From Roseiarcus sp963696665 (GTDB taxonomy: Bacteria; Pseudomonadota; Alphaproteobacteria; Rhizobiales; Beijerinckiaceae): a stretch of 64,000 nucleotides of DNA. The translations under genes and the position numbers were made by a program. The notes under the pieces are model-generated. The model was not told the origin of the DNA. It saw nothing but the letters and a program-made list of their open reading frames with translations, and searched no databases. Location of the stretch: assembly GCA_963696665.1 (NCBI GenBank), contig CAVOLE010000008.1:1-64000 (forward strand), in the 5' to 3' direction. This document shows positions 43,824-52,803 of this stretch, in pieces. Positions within the stretch are counted from its first letter, which is position 1. Each line of letters opens with the position of its first letter.

Positions 43824-44273
43824 TCACCGCTTCGGTTTGTCGATCAGCTTCGCAAGGCGATGCAGCGCGAACGCGTAGCCTTGCGTTCCACAGCCGACGA
43901 TGACGCCCGAAGCGACGCCCGAGACATAGGAATGATGCCGGAACGGCTCTCGTCTGTGCACGTTGGTAATATGCACTTCGATGATCGGCCCGTCGAAGGC
44001 GTTCAGCGCATCGAGGATGGCGACCGACGTATGGGTGAAGGCGGCCGGATTGATGACAATGCCCGCGGCGCGCTCGCGGGCGGCGTGAATCCACTCGATG
44101 ATCTCGTATTCGCGATTGCTCTGATGGAACTCGATCCCGAGCCCGAGTTCCGTTCCGAGGCGGCGGCAGTCCGCCTCCACGTCGGCGAGCGTCTCGCGGC
44201 CGTAGATCTCCGGCTCGCGCTTGCCAAGCAGATTGAGATTGGGGCCGTTCAGGACAACGACGATCGGATTCAC
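43824..44273 (-). CDS. aroQ: 3-dehydroquinate dehydratase, type II
   Basis: Dehydrates 3-dehydroquinate to 3-dehydroshikimate; serves the shikimate pathway or quinate catabolism. 149 residues. Active-site loop NGPNLNLLGKREPEIYG with catalytic Tyr24, FHQSNREYEIIEWIH, INPAAFTHTSVAILDAL, and EVHITNVHRREPFRHHSY with the catalytic His. Paired with a KdgT-type transporter 34 bases downstream rather than with accB/accC, its usual neighbours. Confidence 0.95.
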   Translation of the reverse strand: MNPIVVVLNGPNLNLLGKREPEIYGRETLADVEADCRRLGTELGLGIEFHQSNREYEIIEWIHAARERAAGIVINPAAFTHTSVAILDALNAFDGPIIEVHITNVHRREPFRHHSYVSGVASGVIVGCGTQGYAFALHRLAKLIDKPKR

Positions 44274-44355
44274 GCGAGTACCCCTGAGGGCGCGCCGTGG
44301 GCGCCCCTTAAACGATCGTCTCTAACACGGAGGGACGGCCCACGCATGCCGGCCA

Positions 44356-44829
44356 TCAATAGTGGGCGATGAGGACCATCGGTTTTGTCTGCAATTCGCC
44401 GGGAGGAAAGGTCTGGACGCCGTCGGGCCCGGCGCCTGCCCAGAAGCCAACATCGGCCGGGCCAATCCCGTTGCGGCGCAGCTCCGTCTGCACGTTCTCG
44501 ATCCGCCGATTGAGAATGCGGGCGCGCCTTTCGGCGTCTCCCCGCACTTTCGCCCGTTGGTTGACGTCGATCAGCGTCACCGTTTGCGGCGCTGCGCCCG
44601 CGGCGGCGTCGACGACCATCTGGCGGCCGACGACGGTCAAAGCCGACCCTCGCCACGCCGCCTCGTAGAGGTAGTCGCGCTTGACCACTGGCGGCGTCGC
44701 GCATCCCGCCGCCATCAACGCGATCGCGCAGCAAAGGCCCCCTCTCGTCCGAAAAGGCTTCCCGCATTTCCCGCCGGAACTCTGGTTCGCGACCCGCGCT
44801 AAACCGTGGGACATGGAATTGCCAAGCAT
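44356..44829 (-). CDS. Putative lipoprotein of unknown function
   Basis: 157-residue precursor as drawn. The lipobox is ALMAAGC (Cys about residue 43), giving an unusually long n-region, so the true start is probably later, at 44814 or beyond. The mature part has a helix-rich segment (RAKVRGDAERRARILNRRIE) and LRRNGIGPADVGFWAG, which recalls the end of OmpA-like peptidoglycan-binding proteins but is too short for the full domain. Function not recognised. Confidence 0.55.
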   Translation of the reverse strand: MLGNSMSHGLARVANQSSGGKCGKPFRTRGGLCCAIALMAAGCATPPVVKRDYLYEAAWRGSALTVVGRQMVVDAAAGAAPQTVTLIDVNQRAKVRGDAERRARILNRRIENVQTELRRNGIGPADVGFWAGAGPDGVQTFPPGELQTKPMVLIAHY

Positions 44830-44860
44830 TGAATTGTCATTTGGCTCAGCCTCGATGTTG

Positions 44861-45160
44861 TCAGGCCTTGGCGGAAATTTCGGTGCAGGTCTTCAGGATT
44901 ACGTCGCCATCGAGAATGGGTTTGGCGATGCTAAAAAAGCGCGCAACGGTCTCTGAATTGTTATGAGCATCCATCGCCGACGAATCAATGAACCGCTCGT
45001 ATGTTGTAAACACGCAAGGGTCTTCGTTGTCTTGGGAGACGAAGAAGCCGACAGTGCCAGTCTCATTTTCGCGAACATTATCCGCGACGTCGAGCAACGC
45101 CTTGGACATCGTCCCTTCGTGACCTTTGCGAGCGCGGATGACAGCCGTAATCGTAATCAT
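44861..45160 (-). CDS. Antibiotic biosynthesis monooxygenase-type (YgiN-like) protein
   Basis: 99-residue dimeric ferredoxin-like-fold protein of the ABM family, with MITITAVIRARKGHEGTM, GTVGFFVSQDNEDPCVFTTYERF and the HNNSETVARFF helix. Family members oxidise quinols or similar aromatics or have no known activity. It begins 28 bases after the aldehyde dehydrogenase stop in the same direction, so probably in one operon. Confidence 0.83.
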   Translation of the reverse strand: MITITAVIRARKGHEGTMSKALLDVADNVRENETGTVGFFVSQDNEDPCVFTTYERFIDSSAMDAHNNSETVARFFSIAKPILDGDVILKTCTEISAKA

Positions 45161-45188
45161 TGTCTCCTATCTCCGATTGCGGTCCGCC

Positions 45189-46673
45189 TCAGCCGTGCCA
45201 CGCCGCGACGGTCTTCAGCGCCGAGAAACCGTAGAGCGCCTCAAAGCCCTTCTCGCGGCCGTGGCCTGATTTGCCGACCCCGCCGAACGGCAGCTCGACG
45301 CCGCCGCCCGCGCCGTAATTGTTGAGGAACACCTGCCCCGCGCGCAACGCTTTGGCGAGCCGCATTTGCCGCCCCCCGTCGGCGGTCCAGACGCCGGCCA
45401 CGAGGCCGTAGCCGGTCCCGTTGGCGATCGCGATCGCCTCGGCCTCGTCATCAAAGGGAATGATGACCTGGACGGGACCGAAGATTTCCTCCTGAGCGAG
45501 GCGATGAGCTGGACCAACATCGGCGAACAGGGTCGGGGGCACGTAATGTCCGCCGGAAGGCGCGCTCTCCACGATCTGGCCGGCCGCGGCCACCTTGAGA
45601 TCTGCGCCCTCCGCGATGAATCGACTGACGATCGACTTCTGCCGCTCGGAGATCAGCGGACCGACGTCGAGGTCCGCGTCTGCCGGACCGACCTTCAAAG
45701 CGTTGTAGCGCGCCGCCATACGCTCGACGACTTCGCCATAAATCTTGCGCTCGACCAGAATGCGCGAGGCGGCGGAACAGGTCTGGCCCGCATTCTGGAT
45801 GCCGGCATTGACCAGGAAGGGCAAAGCGCGCTCGAGATCGGCGTCCACAAACACGAGCTGCGGCGACTTGCCGCCGAGCTCCAGCGTCACCGGCGCGACG
45901 TGGCCCGCCGCGGCTTCTTGCACCAGAGCGCCCACAGTGACCGAGCCGGTGAAGGAGAGATGCCTCACGCCGAGATGCGCGGCGAGCGCTGCGCCCGCCT
46001 CTTCGCCGAGGCCCGGGACGACGTTCAGCGCGCCTGCCGGAAAGCCCGCCTCGCGCGCGAGATCGGCGAGCGCAAGCGAGGTGAGGCAGGCTTCCTCCGC
46101 AGGCTTGAGCACGCAGGCGTTGCCCATCGCCAGCGCCGCGCCGATGGTGCGCCCGGCGATCTGCATCGGATAGTTCCATGGCACGATATGCCCGGTCACC
46201 CCGTGCGGCTCGCGCAACGTGTAGACGGTGTAGCCGTCGAGATAGGGGATCGTTTCGCCCATCACCTTGTCGGCCGCGCCGGCGTAGAACTCCATGTAGC
46301 GCGCCATCGCCAGCGCATCCGCGCGGCCCTGCTTCAGGGGCTTGCCGACGTCGAGCGCCTCGATGCGCGCCAGCTCATCGACCCGCTCGCTGATCAATCC
46401 CGCGAGCTTCAGGAGCAGCCGCCCCCGCTCAGTCGCCGTCAGCTTGCCCCATTCGCCGCCAAGCGCGCGCTCCGCCGCCTCGACGGCCGCATCGATGTCG
46501 GCGGCTTCCCCGCGGGCGATTTCGCCGATCTCAACTCCGCGCGACGGGTCCTCGAGCGGAAGACGCCTGCCCGACCGCGGCTCGACCCAGCGCCCATCGA
46601 TGAAGCACTTGTCGGAATCGAACCAAGTGGGCCCCTGTGAAACTCGCGAGCTATCCAGGATTGCGGTGTTCAA
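45189..46673 (-). CDS. NAD(P)-dependent aldehyde dehydrogenase
   Basis: 494-residue ALDH-superfamily enzyme. Motifs: VPWNYPMQIAGRTIGAALAM, LSFTGSVTVGALVQEAAA, catalytic Glu in TLELGGKSPQLVF, catalytic Cys in NAGQTCSAASRILV and the C-terminal PFGGVGKSGHGREKG. By overall pattern it resembles gamma-aminobutyraldehyde or betaine aldehyde dehydrogenases, but the substrate is not fixed by this. Its start overlaps the end of the DUF2867 gene by 23 bases. Confidence 0.9.
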   Translation of the reverse strand: MNTAILDSSRVSQGPTWFDSDKCFIDGRWVEPRSGRRLPLEDPSRGVEIGEIARGEAADIDAAVEAAERALGGEWGKLTATERGRLLLKLAGLISERVDELARIEALDVGKPLKQGRADALAMARYMEFYAGAADKVMGETIPYLDGYTVYTLREPHGVTGHIVPWNYPMQIAGRTIGAALAMGNACVLKPAEEACLTSLALADLAREAGFPAGALNVVPGLGEEAGAALAAHLGVRHLSFTGSVTVGALVQEAAAGHVAPVTLELGGKSPQLVFVDADLERALPFLVNAGIQNAGQTCSAASRILVERKIYGEVVERMAARYNALKVGPADADLDVGPLISERQKSIVSRFIAEGADLKVAAAGQIVESAPSGGHYVPPTLFADVGPAHRLAQEEIFGPVQVIIPFDDEAEAIAIANGTGYGLVAGVWTADGGRQMRLAKALRAGQVFLNNYGAGGGVELPFGGVGKSGHGREKGFEALYGFSALKTVAAWHG

Positions 46674-47238
46674 TGCGCCATCCCTTATTTGAGGCCCGGT
46701 TGAGATTGGTGATCACGACGAGACGGTGGAACCGGGCTATCAGCGCGAGATATATGCGGCCCAACGCGTTGTGGCAGCGGACGACGGTCGTCGCAACCAG
46801 TTCGTCGCCGGAGCCGTCAGGCCTCGCGCGTAGCAACAAGGAAAGCCGAAAGTCGAGATGACGGTCGTCCTCGCCCAGAATTAATTCGCGATCCGATCGG
46901 GCGAGGATACGGAAGAAGTCGATGCGTTCCGCGTTATCCGCGATCGCAGCGCGGCGCACCTCTTGAGATGTCTTCACGCGAAAGCCCACGACGAGCGCGT
47001 CGCGCAGACCCAGAAGAAGCCGGATCCAGGGAGCAGGGTCTCCAAAAGCGGAGCGCGCAAGATCGTCTACGCCCTTCGCCACGTCCGCAGCGTCGATCGG
47101 AACTGCATAGGCGTCAGCCAGTTCTGCGCCGGCGAACCAGCTGGCGACGCCGCTTTCGGCCGGCGGGGGGACCTCTCTGACGCCGCGGCGCGGCCCCGAT
47201 CCAGCCGCGTCCGCATCGCTGTGCGCTCTCTTGATCAT
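46651..47238 (-). CDS. DUF2867 family protein
   Basis: 195-residue soluble protein. The family is recognised by the SAFGDPAPWIRLLLGLRDALV core, GEDDRHLDFRLSLLLR and VVRCHNALGRIYLALIARFH. These domains are often fused to NAD(P)-binding epimerase-like proteins; here it stands alone. Function unknown. It ends 23 bases inside the aldehyde dehydrogenase start, so the two are co-translated. Confidence 0.75.
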   Translation of the reverse strand: MIKRAHSDADAAGSGPRRGVREVPPPAESGVASWFAGAELADAYAVPIDAADVAKGVDDLARSAFGDPAPWIRLLLGLRDALVVGFRVKTSQEVRRAAIADNAERIDFFRILARSDRELILGEDDRHLDFRLSLLLRARPDGSGDELVATTVVRCHNALGRIYLALIARFHRLVVITNLNRASNKGWRIEHRNPG

Positions 47239-47270
47239 GAGCCAGACTTAGGGACGGACTCGGCTCGGTG

Positions 47271-48386
47271 CTACATCCCTCCCCAGACCTCTTCGACGAT
47301 TTCGACCAGGCGCGCGAGCTTGATCCACTGATCCGCTTCGCTGAGGTCGTTGCCATGCGCGGTCGAGGAGAAGCCGCACTGATGACTCAGCGCGCATTGC
47401 TCGAGCGGCACATATTTCGTCGCCTCGTCGATGCGCCTCTTGACGAGTTCCTTGGGCTCCGCGGCGGCCTTCTTTGAGCTCATGAGGCCAAGCACGATGG
47501 TTGCGCCCTTCGGCGCGAAGCGCAGGGGCGCGAAGTCGCCCGAGCGCTCGTCGTCATATTCGAGGAAGAAGCCGTCGATCTTCATCTCGTTGAGCAGGAT
47601 CTCGGCGACCGGCTCATAGCCGCCCTGCGCCACCCAGGCGCTCTTGAAATTGCCGCGGCAGAGATGGACGCAGACGGTCATGTCGGCCGGCCGGTCGCGG
47701 ATCGAATCGTTGATGAGCCGGCAATAGAGCCGCGTCAACGCGTCCGGGTCGTCGCCACGCGCCTTGGTGCGGGCGCGGATGTCCGGATCGCAAAGGTAGG
47801 CGAGATTGGTGTCGTCGAATTGCAGGTAGCTTAAGCCCCGCGCCGCAAGATCGGCGACCTCGGCTCGATAAGCGGCGGTCAGGTCTTCGTAGAAATTTTC
47901 GAGGTTCGGATAGACCGCCTCGCTGATCGCCTCGCGCCCGCCGCGGAAGTGCAGCATAGAGGGTGCGGGGATGCAGACTTTCGGCGTTCGCGTCGTCGTC
48001 GTCTTGAGGAAATCGAAGTCCGGCCCTTGAATGGGGCCCGCCCATTTCACCTTGCTGTCGACATGCATCGTCGGCGGCGCGAAGCCGACCTGAGTTCCGT
48101 CGCTTTTCTTGAAATGGGCCGCGAATTCGCCGTAACGGACCTCGACCCCGTGCAGCCGCTCCAAAAAATCGACGTGAAAGAAAGTGCGGCGAAACTCGCC
48201 GTCGGTGACGCCCTTCAGGCCCACATTCTCTTGCGCGCGCACGGCCTCGCGAATGCATTCGTCCTCGATCGCATGCAACTCAGCGGCAGGAAGGCCGCCG
48301 GCGGCGAATTTTTCCCGCGCCGCGCGAAGACGGTCCGGTCTCAAGAAGCTGCCGACGTGATCGGCGCGGAACGGCGGACGAGACAT
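47271..48386 (-). CDS. MetE C-terminal-like methyltransferase (YxjG/H type)
   Basis: 371-residue TIM-barrel protein of the cobalamin-independent methionine synthase group, without the N-terminal half of MetE. FRADHVGSFLRPDRL, GVTDGEFRRTFF, LQFDDTNLAYL, and zinc-ligand candidates in VHLCRGN, FLEYDDERSGDFAPL and HQCGFSST. Such short proteins transfer methyl groups in sulfur metabolism with donors that vary; true methionine synthase activity is not assured. Confidence 0.87.
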   Translation of the reverse strand: MSRPPFRADHVGSFLRPDRLRAAREKFAAGGLPAAELHAIEDECIREAVRAQENVGLKGVTDGEFRRTFFHVDFLERLHGVEVRYGEFAAHFKKSDGTQVGFAPPTMHVDSKVKWAGPIQGPDFDFLKTTTTRTPKVCIPAPSMLHFRGGREAISEAVYPNLENFYEDLTAAYRAEVADLAARGLSYLQFDDTNLAYLCDPDIRARTKARGDDPDALTRLYCRLINDSIRDRPADMTVCVHLCRGNFKSAWVAQGGYEPVAEILLNEMKIDGFFLEYDDERSGDFAPLRFAPKGATIVLGLMSSKKAAAEPKELVKRRIDEATKYVPLEQCALSHQCGFSSTAHGNDLSEADQWIKLARLVEIVEEVWGGM

Positions 48387-48459
48387 AGAGATCCTCCCTC
48401 AAGCACGCGACCATCGCTTTCCGCCAATGTCTCACGCCGATTGAGGTCTTGGCAACCGA

Positions 48460-48565
48460 CCTCACCCTTCTCCCTCTGAGAGAAGGTGGCCCGAAGGGCT
48501 GGATGAGGGCGGCCTGCGCGGGCCCTCACCCCTAACCCTCTTCCGGAGGGAGAGGGGGGAATAGC
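48460..48565. repeat. Double palindromic repeat (CCTCACCC.../GGGAGAGGG type)
   Basis: Two copies in tandem: CTCACCCTTCTCCCTCTGAG with GAGAAGG and GATGAGGGCG, then CCCTCACCCCTAACCCTCTTCCGGAGGGAGAGG split by GGCCTGCGCGGGCC. It fills the gap between the MetE-like gene and tadA. Confidence 0.75.
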
Positions 48566-48567
48566 GT

Positions 48568-48996
48568 TCACCGCCTCGCGCTAAAAAACGCCCGCAGCAT
48601 CTCCGCCGCCTCGCTCTCGCGTAATCCGCCGTAGACCTCCGGCGCATGGTGGCACGTGCGCTGGCGGAAGAAGCGCGGGCCGTGGTCTACGGCGCCGCCT
48701 TTGGGGTCCGGGGCGGCGTAATAGAGCCGGCGCAGGCGGGCGAAGGAGATTGCGCCCGCGCACATCGCGCAAGGCTCGAGCGTCACATAGAGATCGCAGC
48801 CAACGAGCCGTTCGGACCCAAGTCGTGCCGCCCCCTCGCGGATAACGAGCATTTCGGCATGCGCGGTTGGGTCGTTGAGTTCGCGCGCGCGGTTCCCCCC
48901 GCTCGCGATCACAGTCCCGTCGCGAACGAGCGTAGCGCCGATCGGCGTCTCGCCGCGCAGTTCGGCGAAACGCGCCTCGGCGAAGGCGAGGCTCAT
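48568..48996 (-). CDS. tadA: tRNA adenosine(34) deaminase
   Basis: Converts A34 to inosine in tRNA-Arg(ACG). 142 residues from ATG 48996 (MSLAFAEARFAELRGETPIG), which matches the family start; a TTG at 49026 is possible. Zinc site His46-Ala-Glu48 and PCAMC with Cys76 and Cys79. C-terminal FFRQRTCHHAPEVYGG is the tRNA-contacting region. Divergent from the pseudouridine synthase, an arrangement common in Hyphomicrobiales. Confidence 0.93.
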   Translation of the reverse strand: MSLAFAEARFAELRGETPIGATLVRDGTVIASGGNRARELNDPTAHAEMLVIREGAARLGSERLVGCDLYVTLEPCAMCAGAISFARLRRLYYAAPDPKGGAVDHGPRFFRQRTCHHAPEVYGGLRESEAAEMLRAFFSARR

Positions 48997-49162
48997 GGGA
49001 TCGGCGCTCTTGCTTTCTTCAATCAAATCGCGCTTCCCGTGCGGCCCGCCTTTTGGCTACTCCCCAAGCGTTTTTCATTTGGCGGCTCCATGCGTTCGGG
49101 CTTAGGACAAGCGGCCGCCGGCGGCAATGCATGAGCGGACGGCGTCGGAACGAGGCAAGCCC

Positions 49163-50746
49163 ATGAGCGACGAAACGCAACCTCAAGCCTCGGAGATCCG
49201 CGCGGGCCACCGCATCGCCAAGGTCATCGCGCGGGCAGGCGTTTGCTCCCGCCGCGACGCCGAAGCCTGGATCGCCGCGGGCCGCGTCACCGTCAACGGC
49301 AAGACGCTCTTGAGCCCAGCCTTCAATGTGACCGAAGACGACGACGTGCGCGTCGACGGCGAGCCGCTCGCCGCGCCCGAACGCACGCGGCTTTTTCTGT
49401 TCCATAAGCCCCGGGGGCTCGTCACCACCGCGCGCGATCCGGAGGGCCGGAGGACGGTGTTCTCGGCGCTGCCGCCTGACCTGCCGCGCGTGGTCGCCGT
49501 CGGCCGGCTCGATATCAACACCGAAGGGCTCATCTTGCTCACCAACGATGGCGGGCTCGCGCGCGTACTGGAATTGCCGTCCACCGGCTGGCTACGCCGT
49601 TATCGCGTGCGCGCGCACGGGAGCATCGACCAGGCCGCGCTCGATCGTCTCGCCGACGGAGTTGCGATCGACGGCGTCGACTACCAGGGCGTCGAGGCCA
49701 CGCTCGACCGCGAGCAGGGCGCGAACGCCTGGCTCACCTTGGGCTTGAGGGAGGGGAAGAATCGCGAGATCAAAAAAATCCTCGAGCACCTGGGGCTGGC
49801 GGTCAACCGCCTGATCCGCATTTCCTTCGGTCCGTTCGAGCTTGGCGATCTCCCCGAGGGCGAAGTGATGGAAGTGCGCACGCGCGTCTTGCGCGACCAA
49901 TTGGGGGTCAAGCTCGCCAGGCAAGCGAACGCCAATTTCGACGCGCCGCTCATCGTCCGCGAGCCGACGCCGCCCGAGCAGAAGCCGGCGCGGACGCGAA
50001 GCGAGCGCGGCCGGCGCGTCAGTCCCGAACCCAAGAAGGCGGTGCAAGGCCGGTCCGATCGTCGCGTGGGCGCCGGTCGGGTCGAGCGCGATGAGAGGCC
50101 GCGGGGCGGGCCTGCGAAGCCGTCGACGCCTGAGCGCAGGCGCAAACATGTCTCGGCGCTGCGGGCCGAAAGCGCCGCCGACGCTTCAGACGCGAAGGCG
50201 CCGCGCAGGCGCGTCGAGCGGAGCGCGACGCAGGATCGCAAGGGGCGGACGGTCGCGGTCGAGCGCCGTTCGCGCGAGCACGGGGCAACGTCGGGGCTGC
50301 CGGGCCGAGAGCCGCCGGAACGTGGCCGCCGGCCAAGGCCATTCGAATCGAAGGCGGCGCGAGACGGCAAGGGCCGTGAGCGCATCGGCGCGCCGGATCG
50401 CCGCGGGACCGGACCACGCGGCGCGTTCAAGCAAGACGGGAAGCGAATCGAACGGCCGAAGGGCCGCAAGTCCGGCGAGCGCTCAGAGCCGCGCGACGCA
50501 GCGCGCTTCGAGGGAGACCGGCGCTCCGAGCGCGGTCCACGCTCGGACTTCAAGCCGCGCGGAGGCGGACCCGCGCCGCGCGACGGATCTCCGCGGAGCC
50601 GCGGCGTCGGACGCCCGGCTGAACGGAGCGGGCCACGGCCCGAGGGCGATCGCAGCGCAACAGCAAAACCTTCGCGCACTCGTCCCGGTCCGGGCAAGGG
50701 CCCGCCCTCCGGCCGAGGTCCGCGCCGGCCGCCGCGAAAATCGTGA
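49163..50746 (+). CDS. RluB/RsuA-family pseudouridine synthase with long basic tail
   Basis: 527 residues. S4 RNA-binding domain at about 15-75 (RIAKVIARAGVCSRRDAEAWI), then the synthase domain with catalytic Asp in GRLDINTEGLILLTNDG and the REGKNREIKKIL motif. This core ends near residue 265. The remaining ~260 residues are Arg/Gly/Pro/Lys-rich, low in complexity and surely disordered, as in other alphaproteobacterial members. Likely target is 23S rRNA. Start at ATG 49163 after GAGGCAAGCCC. Confidence 0.9.
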   Translation: MSDETQPQASEIRAGHRIAKVIARAGVCSRRDAEAWIAAGRVTVNGKTLLSPAFNVTEDDDVRVDGEPLAAPERTRLFLFHKPRGLVTTARDPEGRRTVFSALPPDLPRVVAVGRLDINTEGLILLTNDGGLARVLELPSTGWLRRYRVRAHGSIDQAALDRLADGVAIDGVDYQGVEATLDREQGANAWLTLGLREGKNREIKKILEHLGLAVNRLIRISFGPFELGDLPEGEVMEVRTRVLRDQLGVKLARQANANFDAPLIVREPTPPEQKPARTRSERGRRVSPEPKKAVQGRSDRRVGAGRVERDERPRGGPAKPSTPERRRKHVSALRAESAADASDAKAPRRRVERSATQDRKGRTVAVERRSREHGATSGLPGREPPERGRRPRPFESKAARDGKGRERIGAPDRRGTGPRGAFKQDGKRIERPKGRKSGERSEPRDAARFEGDRRSERGPRSDFKPRGGGPAPRDGSPRSRGVGRPAERSGPRPEGDRSATAKPSRTRPGPGKGPPSGRGPRRPPRKS

Positions 50747-50786
50747 GGCGGAGGCTGCGCCCCGCGCACCGCTCTAGGACATTGAC

Positions 50787-51611
50787 ATGCTCGATGGCGT
50801 GATCCTGCTGTGGTTCGCCCTTGCGGCGCTGGCGGTCGCCTTCGTGGCGATCGACATCCGCAACACGCCCGAGTCGCCGGTGCTCAAGTGGGGCTTCGTG
50901 CTGCTCACCGCCTATACCGGGGTCGTCGGCGCCTTCCTCTACGTGCTGGGCTGCCGCGAGCCGCTCCGCGTGACGCACGAACAATACACCGCGGCGCGCT
51001 GGCGGCAGACGCTCGGATCGACCATGCATTGCGTGGCGGGCGACGGCGTCGGCATCCTTGTCGGCGCGGTCCTGTCGAGCTTGGCTGGCCTGACCGGGCT
51101 TGCGGAAGTCGCGCTCGAATATGTGCTGGGCTTCGGTTTCGGCTGGACGATCTTCCAGGCGCTCTTCATGCGCGACGCCGCGGGCGGCTCTTACTCGGTC
51201 GCGCTGAAGCGCACCTTTATTCCGGAGCTTCTGTCGATGAATCTTCTGATGGCTGGAATGGTCCCGACCGCCATGGCGCTTAGACGGCATGTGGATCTCG
51301 CCGGCGATCCGGGAAACGCGCGATTCTGGTTCGTCATGTCGATGGCGCTCATCGTCGGCTTCATCATCGCCTATCCGATGAACTGGTGGCTTGTCGCCAA
51401 CCATCTCAAGCACGGCATGATGACCGTCCGCCCGAAGAAGGAGGCGCAGATGGCGATGGCCATGGCGGACGACGAAATGGCGAAAGGCAGCGGCGAGATG
51501 GCCGGGATGACGATGGAGGGAGCGGAGAAACCTTCGCCGTCGGTCCCGATCATGACCGTTCTGTCCTTTGTCGCCCTCGCGGCCGGGCTCGCTCTCGCCT
51601 TCATGGGCTAG
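50787..51611 (+). CDS. DUF4396 membrane protein with Met-rich segment
   Basis: 274-residue multi-pass membrane protein. Two N-terminal helices are followed by the DUF4396 domain, a four-helix unit with TMHCVAGDGVGILVGAVL and MNLLMAGMVPTAMAL, HVDLAG and YPMNWWLV. Between the domain and the last helix is a Met-rich hydrophilic stretch (residues about 205-250, AQMAMAMADDEMAKGSGEMA). Met-rich segments can bind copper, but this is only suggestive. It lies between the pseudouridine synthase and rsmD. Confidence 0.82.
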   Translation: MLDGVILLWFALAALAVAFVAIDIRNTPESPVLKWGFVLLTAYTGVVGAFLYVLGCREPLRVTHEQYTAARWRQTLGSTMHCVAGDGVGILVGAVLSSLAGLTGLAEVALEYVLGFGFGWTIFQALFMRDAAGGSYSVALKRTFIPELLSMNLLMAGMVPTAMALRRHVDLAGDPGNARFWFVMSMALIVGFIIAYPMNWWLVANHLKHGMMTVRPKKEAQMAMAMADDEMAKGSGEMAGMTMEGAEKPSPSVPIMTVLSFVALAAGLALAFMG

Positions 51612-51615
51612 CGCC

Positions 51616-52185
51616 ATGCGCATCGTCGGCGGCCGCCTCAAGGGCCGCGTGTTGTCGGCGCCCACGTCGCGCGCCATTCGCCCGACTTCGGAGCGCCTGC
51701 GCGAATCGATCTTCGACATCCTCGAGCACCGGTTCCCCGGCCACATCGAGGGCGCGCGCGTGGTCGACCTGTTCGCGGGAACGGGGGCGCTCGCGATCGA
51801 GGCTCTTTCGCGCGGCGCACGCTTTGCGCTGTTTGTCGACAACGGCGCCGAGGCGCGCGCGCTTCTGCGCGCAAATGTCGAGGCGCTTGCGCTCGGCGGA
51901 GTGACGCGCATCTGGCGCGCGGACGCGGCCAAGCTTGGCTCCGCGCCCGCCGGCGGCCCATTTGCGTTGGCCTTTCTCGATCCGCCTTATGGTCAGGGCC
52001 TCGCCGGACTGGCGCTTAGCGCTCTCGTGGAAGGCGGCTGGCTCGAGCCGGACGCGCTTTGCATCGTCGAGGAGGACGCCAAGATCGAGATCGCCGCGCC
52101 GCTCGGTCTCGCACGCGTCGACGAGCGGGTTTACGGCGACACAAAGATCGCGATCTTTCAGGCCGGCGCCCCAACGGCGAAGTGA
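51616..52185 (+). CDS. rsmD: 16S rRNA (guanine(966)-N2)-methyltransferase
   Basis: 189 residues: MRIVGGRLKGRVL start, PTSERLRESIFDIL, SAM loop VVDLFAGTGALAIEALSRGA and the catalytic DPPYGQGL. The ATG at 51616 is four bases past the DUF4396 stop, so the two are coupled. Confidence 0.95.
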   Translation: MRIVGGRLKGRVLSAPTSRAIRPTSERLRESIFDILEHRFPGHIEGARVVDLFAGTGALAIEALSRGARFALFVDNGAEARALLRANVEALALGGVTRIWRADAAKLGSAPAGGPFALAFLDPPYGQGLAGLALSALVEGGWLEPDALCIVEEDAKIEIAAPLGLARVDERVYGDTKIAIFQAGAPTAK

Positions 52186-52268
52186 TTTGTCCTGCATTGT
52201 CAAACCGGCTGGGTTGCGCCAACGTCGCCCGAACCCGAACCGCGTCGCAAACTTGAGGGGGCTAACAG

Positions 52269-52667
52269 TTGAGGAAATCGGTCGCGGCGGTTGGCCTTCT
52301 CATTGCGCTCGCGCTCGGCGGCTGCCAGCCGCTCGAAGTGGACCAGGTCGCGCAACAATCGATGATCGGCCTTTCGAAGCGGCACATTCTCGCTTGCTTA
52401 GGCCAGCCGGCCCAACGCGTTTCATCCGGCCAGGCGACCGAGATCTGGACCTATGTCGGCGGGCAGATGCGCGGCTACGGGCCGCAATGGGCGCTTCTGC
52501 TCAACACGAATCTGGTTCCCTTTGCGCCTGGCGGGAGTTGCGACGTCGTTCTGGTCATGACCAATGGCCACGTCAGCGAGGTCGGCTACAGTGCGGTCGA
52601 CGGCGGCAGGTTCCCGCTCGGCCAAGAATGCGTCTTTTCCGTCGAGCGCTGCGTCAAGGCGCCGTGA
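52269..52667 (+). CDS. Lipoprotein with BamE/SmpA-like domain
   Basis: 132-residue precursor from TTG 52269, strongly supported by GAGGGGG eight bases before. Signal and lipobox ALALGGC (Cys about residue 19). The mature region holds GLSKRHILACLGQPAQRV and ATEIWTYVG, the SmpA/OmlA pattern that senses or supports outer-membrane assembly. The rest contains two more Cys pairs. A BAM role is inferred from domain resemblance only. Confidence 0.78.
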   Translation: MRKSVAAVGLLIALALGGCQPLEVDQVAQQSMIGLSKRHILACLGQPAQRVSSGQATEIWTYVGGQMRGYGPQWALLLNTNLVPFAPGGSCDVVLVMTNGHVSEVGYSAVDGGRFPLGQECVFSVERCVKAP

Positions 52668-52803
52668 GGGCGTAGCCGCGCTCGCTCAGCGCGGCGGGGG
52701 CGGTCCAAGGGGCGTCCTGAAGGACGCCCGTCTATCGACGGGCTATGGAGCGCGTCTACAAGCCCGATGCGACGGAATTGCCGTCTGCTCACACATTCTC
52801 CCC

